A DNA stretch of 64,000 bases from Undaria pinnatifida (Eukaryota; Sar; Phaeophyceae; Laminariales; Alariaceae), in contig JABAKD010000002.1 in the NCBI GenBank assembly GCA_012845835.1, forward strand, positions 2,930,001 to 2,994,000, given 5' to 3'. This document shows, in pieces, positions 59,201 through 64,000 of this stretch (position 1 is its first letter; each line of letters opens with the position of its first letter). The position numbers and the translations under genes are program-made. Below the pieces are notes generated by a model, which saw nothing but the letters and a program-made list of their open reading frames with translations, made no database searches and was not told the DNA's origin.

Positions 59201-60516
59201 CGACTACGTTTGATAATGCTTACGTACGCGGTGACGAGATATACATTGAATCGAATTTGTTGGGGTTTCCACATATACTATATATAGCGCGGATATTTCT
59301 ATACTGAGGATTTCTATTCTGTGGTCCTTGACTGCACTTGTTCTACGACATTCCACGGGGCGACGATAATCTATCCATTTCATTCTTTTCCTGTAAATCG
59401 TGATTATCCTTCGGTGAATCTGCTCCTACCCGGGCATATATCAGTGCAAGCATTTTAACACCGTAGGGTGTGAGCACCACCCATTGGTGGAGGCCTCGAC
59501 AGGAGCTGATCGCTGGTTAGCAATTGGTAGACGACTTGTATTGAGTTTAGGCATTACGCATTTTTTTAGCGACCGACACTGTCTAGCGACAACCCCCTGA
59601 CTTAGGTCGCGGGACGGACATAGGTCGCGGGGACAGCAGATAAGTCGATTGTCAACATACCGGGGGCAGAGGACACGGGTAAGGCCGGTAGCGCAAAATT
59701 TCGTGACTAATCTCCGCCAGAGGAATAAGCAGACGCGCGCGATGAATAAATCGCGTGCTTACAGTTTAGGCATCTTCGGATGGAAATTCGATTGGAACAT
59801 CTGGATAGAAAAGAGAGAGCGCACACAGAGAGCTTAACGGAGGAGGCTATAAGGGTTTAGGCTTTTTTGTTTTTGTTTTTTCACACACATCTACTTTCCA
59901 GCTCCTGGACAAGCCGTGGCCTCAGGTGTCGTCCTTTCTCCCCCCCGGTTGTTGCCTTCAGTAAATATCGCGCATAGGGTTCAGCAATCCCACTGCTCGT
60001 CAATTTTTCATCGAGTTTTCCAAACTCATGCTCCCGCGTTTTCCGCAAGTCAATTTGTGCACAAGAAAAAGTCCCCACGGTTTTATATGAGTATGCACTC
60101 GGCGGGATTCGAACTCACGAAACATGGTTACAACAGGCTCAAGGATAACCTGATACGCCACCGGGGCGAACGGCTAATGCATTACGACATCGTGCGTGGC
60201 GTATCCAACCAGAAACGTTTATGATAGGTATTTGTAAGCCCGAATACAAGCTGAACGATAAAGTATGTAGTTTTTTACCTGGACGAACCAGGTTACGTCT
60301 TGGGCTGCCTCGAACACGTTCGAAGGTGCGCTCAACGAAACAGGATATCCTATTGTGTTGTAAGGGCCTTGTCTCTATAGGCAGTGCTGGAATGACATTT
60401 GCACTTGGGATAGAAAAAAAGATGCAGTACGTAGGGCCTGTGAGGGTATCACCACCGCGGTAAGCAGCTAATCCTTACCACGAAGACGTTACGGGCACGG
60501 CAGTCCTAGTCACGCG
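59201..60516. other. Interval upstream of the copia gag-like part
   Basis: May include the 5' flank of the copia fossil; no LTR could be defined. GGTCGCGG is repeated near 59603-59628. The tRNA-like sequence is the only other feature. Confidence 0.35.
60094..60168 (-). tRNA. tRNA-like sequence (probable pseudogene or SINE head)
   Basis: On the minus strand there is a box-B-like AGTTCGAATCC and, about 35 bp upstream, a box-A-like TGGCGTATCAGG. The acceptor and D stems pair poorly (about four of seven acceptor pairs), so it is probably not a working tRNA. Confidence 0.25.
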
Positions 60517-61019
60517 ATGGCAGAAATCCGCCGCACGCATGTCCCCGGTGACGACTTGGGCAAGCAGGCGCACCTGCGCGAGTATAATAACGCAAAGATG
60601 GTCGCTGGGGAGGCACCTGCCCTTTACGTTCAGAGAATGGGCATCATCAGGGAGAAGCTGACCGATAGGGCACTACTATGTATGACCAAGAGGCAAACCG
60701 CCACGTTTTACAATATCTTTCGTCGGACTATGGGCTCGACAAGACGCTTCTCCAACACAAGCCAAACCCATCCTTAACGCACATCGAAGACCAAGTTTGC
60801 ACCACCCAGGAGGAGATAGAGTAAAGCAGGAAGGTGGTCGACTGTTTAACTCACGTCCTGATCACGGCTGGCGGACCCGAGAGTCCCCTCACCCGTCTCA
60901 ACCAGGGTAACTGGAATGGTACAGGGGAGGGCTACAATGAGCAGCAACAGCCACAAGGTCAAGGTCGGTGTGAGGGGAACAAAGTTATATAATAGGAAAA
61001 GCAGTAAGCTCTAGACAAC

Positions 61020-61320
61020 GATGGCGGCGGCGGACATTGTGGCGGCCACGGAGCTGGCGTCGGCTTGGATAGTGGAGGTGGCGCGGCTATGTAGGGTGAT
61101 GGTGGTGGCAGCGGCTATAGTGGTGGTGGTTGTAAGGGCGATGGCGGTGGTGGTGGCAGCGCCTATGGTGCTGGCGTCGCCAAATCTGGTGGCGGCGGCA
61201 ACGGCGGCCGCGGGTGCGGTAAAGGTAGCGATTACGGGGGCAGTTGCGACGGCGGCTGTGGCGGCGGCGGTGGCGTCAGATGCGACCGCGGCAGAGGTGG
61301 TCAACAAGGGTGGTTGCAGG
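61020..61320 (+). repeat. GGN/GCG-rich imperfect repeat inside the copia fossil
   Basis: A run of GGCGGTGGT-like triplets about 300 bp long. It gives long Ala/Val or Gly frames on both strands. It corresponds to a Gly-rich linker of the element and not to a host gene. Confidence 0.8.
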
Positions 61321-61629
61321 TGGTTTCGTGCCATCCGCGGGACACCCCCCGGGTACTGACCGCGTGTATAACGCAGCCGGGCATCCTCCCAATCTACCCC
61401 GACCGCAAGGGAATGAGCCCGGCGTTCACTAAGCAGATTCCCTGTACGTTACTTCAGATGCGGCCCGTTCGGTCCGTTCACGAATAAGTGTTCCGCCGTC
61501 GTTAGCCTCAATGAGGATCCCAACCGCCAGCGGAATGTGAACTTTAACGGGATGCGCGCTAACCATGGCCACGTGGTGACAAATGCGGCACCGCTACTCC
61601 ATAACCCCTCTATCACTCCCCATCAAGAG

Positions 61630-61930
61630 GCACAACGACAGCAGCAACACCAACAACAGCAAAACCACAAAGAACAACAGAAGCAGCAGCAACAACAAAC
61701 CCACAAGCAGCACCTACATTTTTCGTAGCAGCGTCTACAGCAGTACGAGGTACAGCAGTACCAACAACAACAGCAGCAACACCACAAGCAACAACAGCGT
61801 CTTCACCAGCAGCAGTATCTGCACGAGGTACAGTTGTGCCGGATATCGAGGGGGCAACAATCCAACCTACCCCAGTGCCAGTTGCAGCAAGTGCAGCAGC
61901 ATGTGCAGCAACAACAGCAACAACTGCCGC
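61630..61930 (+). repeat. CAG/CAA-rich imperfect repeat inside the copia fossil
   Basis: Mostly CAGCAGCAACAA-type triplets. Gln, Asn or Ser runs appear depending on frame. It sits between the gag-like and protease-like parts. Confidence 0.8.
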
Positions 61931-62454
61931 GGCTTTTACCGCTCTCCGACAATTCGCACATGTCTTGACGGCACGATCTGCTACTGGTCGTGCGTTAGTG
62001 GTGGGTGGTCAAACTGAGACCGGTAGTGGAGGCCGTGGTCGTTGGATAGCCGACAATGGGGACACAAATCATATGACCCCGAATAATTACGTGCTGTACA
62101 ACCTGCGCCCCCCTTCCGCTGAGAACCCTGCAGTGTACTTTGGCGATGGTACCACTGTAGCAGCAGAGGAGGTAGGGAGCTTGGACTTGGTTTGCACAGA
62201 AACGAAGACGTACGCGTGACCCTTGAGACTTTACCATACGTTCTTACCATGTCGATCAACATGCTGACACTGCACACTATCCCGAGACTCCAGATAATCG
62301 ACGTCGATGCAACATGTTCGGTGTTCATCAAACTCATCCAAGGGATAGAGCAGATTCCTGACTAAATACAACGCGCGGCAACCCCCCCCCCACCCAGATA
62401 CCATATGCTATGTGCACCAGCGTTGATATCCCTGCCACCCCCCCCCTCCCCCTC

Positions 62455-63640
62455 CGGTGCGACGGTATCAGAGGCGATGCCGCCGGTGAGGACGCCGGCC
62501 CTCTACCAATGCCAATTTCCCCGGGGGTGGTGGTAGCGCTGGACGGGCCAGTAGCGGTTGAGTACTCTCTGTATACCTCCCGCCCTCCTCCCCCCCGTGC
62601 CTCAGTGCCTGTGGTGATGCCGCCGGTGAGGAAGCCGGCGTCTCAATCCATATCACCGTCACGGGCGGTGATGAGGACGCCGCTGAGGACGCTGGCCTCT
62701 CTACCCATGCCAGTGTCGCCGGAGGGGATGGTAGCGCTAGACCGACCAGTAGCGGTGGAGTGATTTCTGTATTCCTCCCCCCCCTCCCCCTCTTCCCCCC
62801 CGTGCTCCATTACCTGTGGTGATACCGCCGGAGTGGACGCCGGCGTCTCCATCCATATCACTGTCACGGGCGGTGATGGCAAGGGTACCTTGATCGGTAA
62901 CTACAGCACACTTCTAATTGAACCCCAATGAGCAGGAATCTTATGTGGTGCTGCCGGTGAGGACTCCGGCGTCACTACACGTGCCATTAGCGCTGTATAT
63001 GGCGGCCACAGTAGGCTATGCAAGAGCAGTAGAGCCCCCGCATTTGTTCCCCGATTCGATAAAGCTAAACCCCTCCTCTTCTTTCCGGTTGCTCGGTGTT
63101 AATGCTGCCGGTGAGGAAGCTGCCGTCTGTAGCCTTGCCACCGCCGTTAGGAGTGATGGTAGCAATGGGCCGATCGGTAGCGGCAGCGAATTCTCCGTTG
63201 TGCCTACGTGCGCCGGCAACTGAAGGTGATACCGCCGGTGAGGACTCCGGACCAACTACCTGTGCCACTGGCACCGGGGGTGGGGGCAACAGTAGGCCCT
63301 ACAGTAGAGGTAGAACCCCCCCCCCCCCCCATTTTTGTTCCCGCGTCGGCACAGCTATCCCCCCACTTTTTTCCTCGTGCGCCGTTACCTGTGGTGATGC
63401 CGCGCTTGAGGACGCCCGCGACCTCACCCATGCTACCGTCGACGGGGGTCATGGTAGTGGGAGACCGATCGGTACTGGCAGCGTACCCTCCATTGAATCC
63501 CCATGCGCCGCCATCTGAGGTGGTACCGCCGCTTAGGGCGCCGGCGCTACCACCCTTGGCACTGGCGCCGGTGATGGTGTCAGCAATATATTCGGCAGTA
63601 GTGGTAGAGGCTTTCCTCTGTCACACCCCGATGGTACGTG
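62455..63640 (+). repeat. GC-rich minisatellite, about eight degenerate units of 120-200 bp
   Basis: Each unit has a core like GTGATGCCGCCGGTGAGGAC followed by GCCGGCGTCT, then a GGTAGCG-x-GACCG-CAGTAGCGGT part and a C-rich run. Cores are seen near 62480, 62612, 62818, 62948, 63103, 63227, 63391 and 63517. Long open frames exist on both strands but follow the repeat and show no known domain. Confidence 0.75.
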
Positions 63641-64000
63641 CTGCCTGAGTACCATTGCAGACAGCCGACCTTGGTAGAGCTCCACCTTCCGCCCCCCCCC
63701 CCCGGGTTGGGGCTGCTGCCGCGCTCGTCCCCGGCGTTCGACGTTATATGGACGTGTGCATAAACTTTTCCACGTGCGCAATGCCCACGTCCACGAGAGG
63801 ATCTTATGCGAGACGACCAGCAAGAATCATGTCCAGCTGACTGAGACCCTGCTTACCTGCATTTGATGCGTGCAGGCAAACGGTAGGCTTGCATCAGTGC
63901 CGACCACGACTTTCGCTCGAATGACCCAACCCCTGCAGCGCGTTTTCGTTGGCCTTGCCGACCCCCGGATAATCGCTTCTGCTCGGGGAGCTCTGGCTCA
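63641..64000. other. Window end, unassigned
   Basis: About 360 bp after the minisatellite with a C10 run near 63692. A short open frame on each strand; no features recognised. Confidence 0.4.

Larger units (their letters stand above)
60517..62340 (+). mobile_element. Ty1/copia LTR retrotransposon fossil (internal region)
   Basis: Plus-strand remnant of the internal region: a gag-like part at about 60517-60780, a Gly-rich then Gln/Asn-rich linker at about 61020-61950, and a protease-proximal part at about 62040-62220 with the typical N-HMTP motif followed by the GDGTTV type loop, then a short pre-integrase-like stretch. Integrase, reverse transcriptase and RNase H were not found and no LTR pair was identified. 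It is clearly broken, with several breaks, and looks old. Confidence 0.65.

Noticed and set aside
58763-59274. Poly-Leu, poly-Thr and poly-Val/Ser frames
   Set aside because: Translations of the (ACT)n microsatellite.
61011-61359. Ala/Val-rich frames on both strands
   Set aside because: They come from the GGN/GCG repeat in the copia linker and not from a separate gene.

Overview
The window looks like nuclear DNA of a stramenopile, most likely a brown alga (Ectocarpus-like). This rests on intron-rich genes with small exons (about 30-340 bp) separated by introns of a few hundred bases to 1.7 kb, GTGAGT/GTAAGA donors, Pmp-type GGAI repeats, an NTR/TIMP-like secreted protein, and a dense, varied load of small transposons. 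The organism call is inference from style. No bacterial operons, rRNA genes or CRISPR arrays were seen.

Layout. 1-3.5 kb is repeat-rich: a 979-bp hAT-type element sits inside an older miniature element, followed by a cluster of three miniature-element copies. 3.5-18.7 kb carries one large plus-strand gene. I could trace 18 exons (770 codons to the stop, every splice phase consistent) encoding a right-handed beta-helix protein of the polymorphic-outer-membrane-protein type. Its introns hold further miniature elements and a 76-bp tandem array. 18.7-24.9 kb has only weak exon candidates, mostly on the minus strand. 24.9-32.6 kb is a pair of head-to-head LINE copies about 3.5 kb long. 33.5-39.3 kb is sparse, with two miniature elements and a possible short plus-strand gene end. 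40.0-44.3 kb holds a minus-strand gene for a secreted NTR/TIMP-like protein with a cysteine-rich tail.

From 46.6 kb rightward the window is dominated by repeats: a 3.1-kb foldback element with G-rich arms, a long (AGT)n microsatellite, more miniature elements, a second 1.7-kb palindromic element built around ACGACACCGGTGTCGT, a long (ACT)n microsatellite, a broken Ty1/copia fossil and a GC-rich minisatellite.

The best-supported host genes are the beta-helix gene and the NTR gene. Both look secreted or extracellular. I see no gene cluster acting as one pathway and no convincing new defence or metabolic system. The most notable biology is the internally duplicated beta-helix gene and the set of small transposon families, including a tandem satellite apparently made from the ends of one of them.
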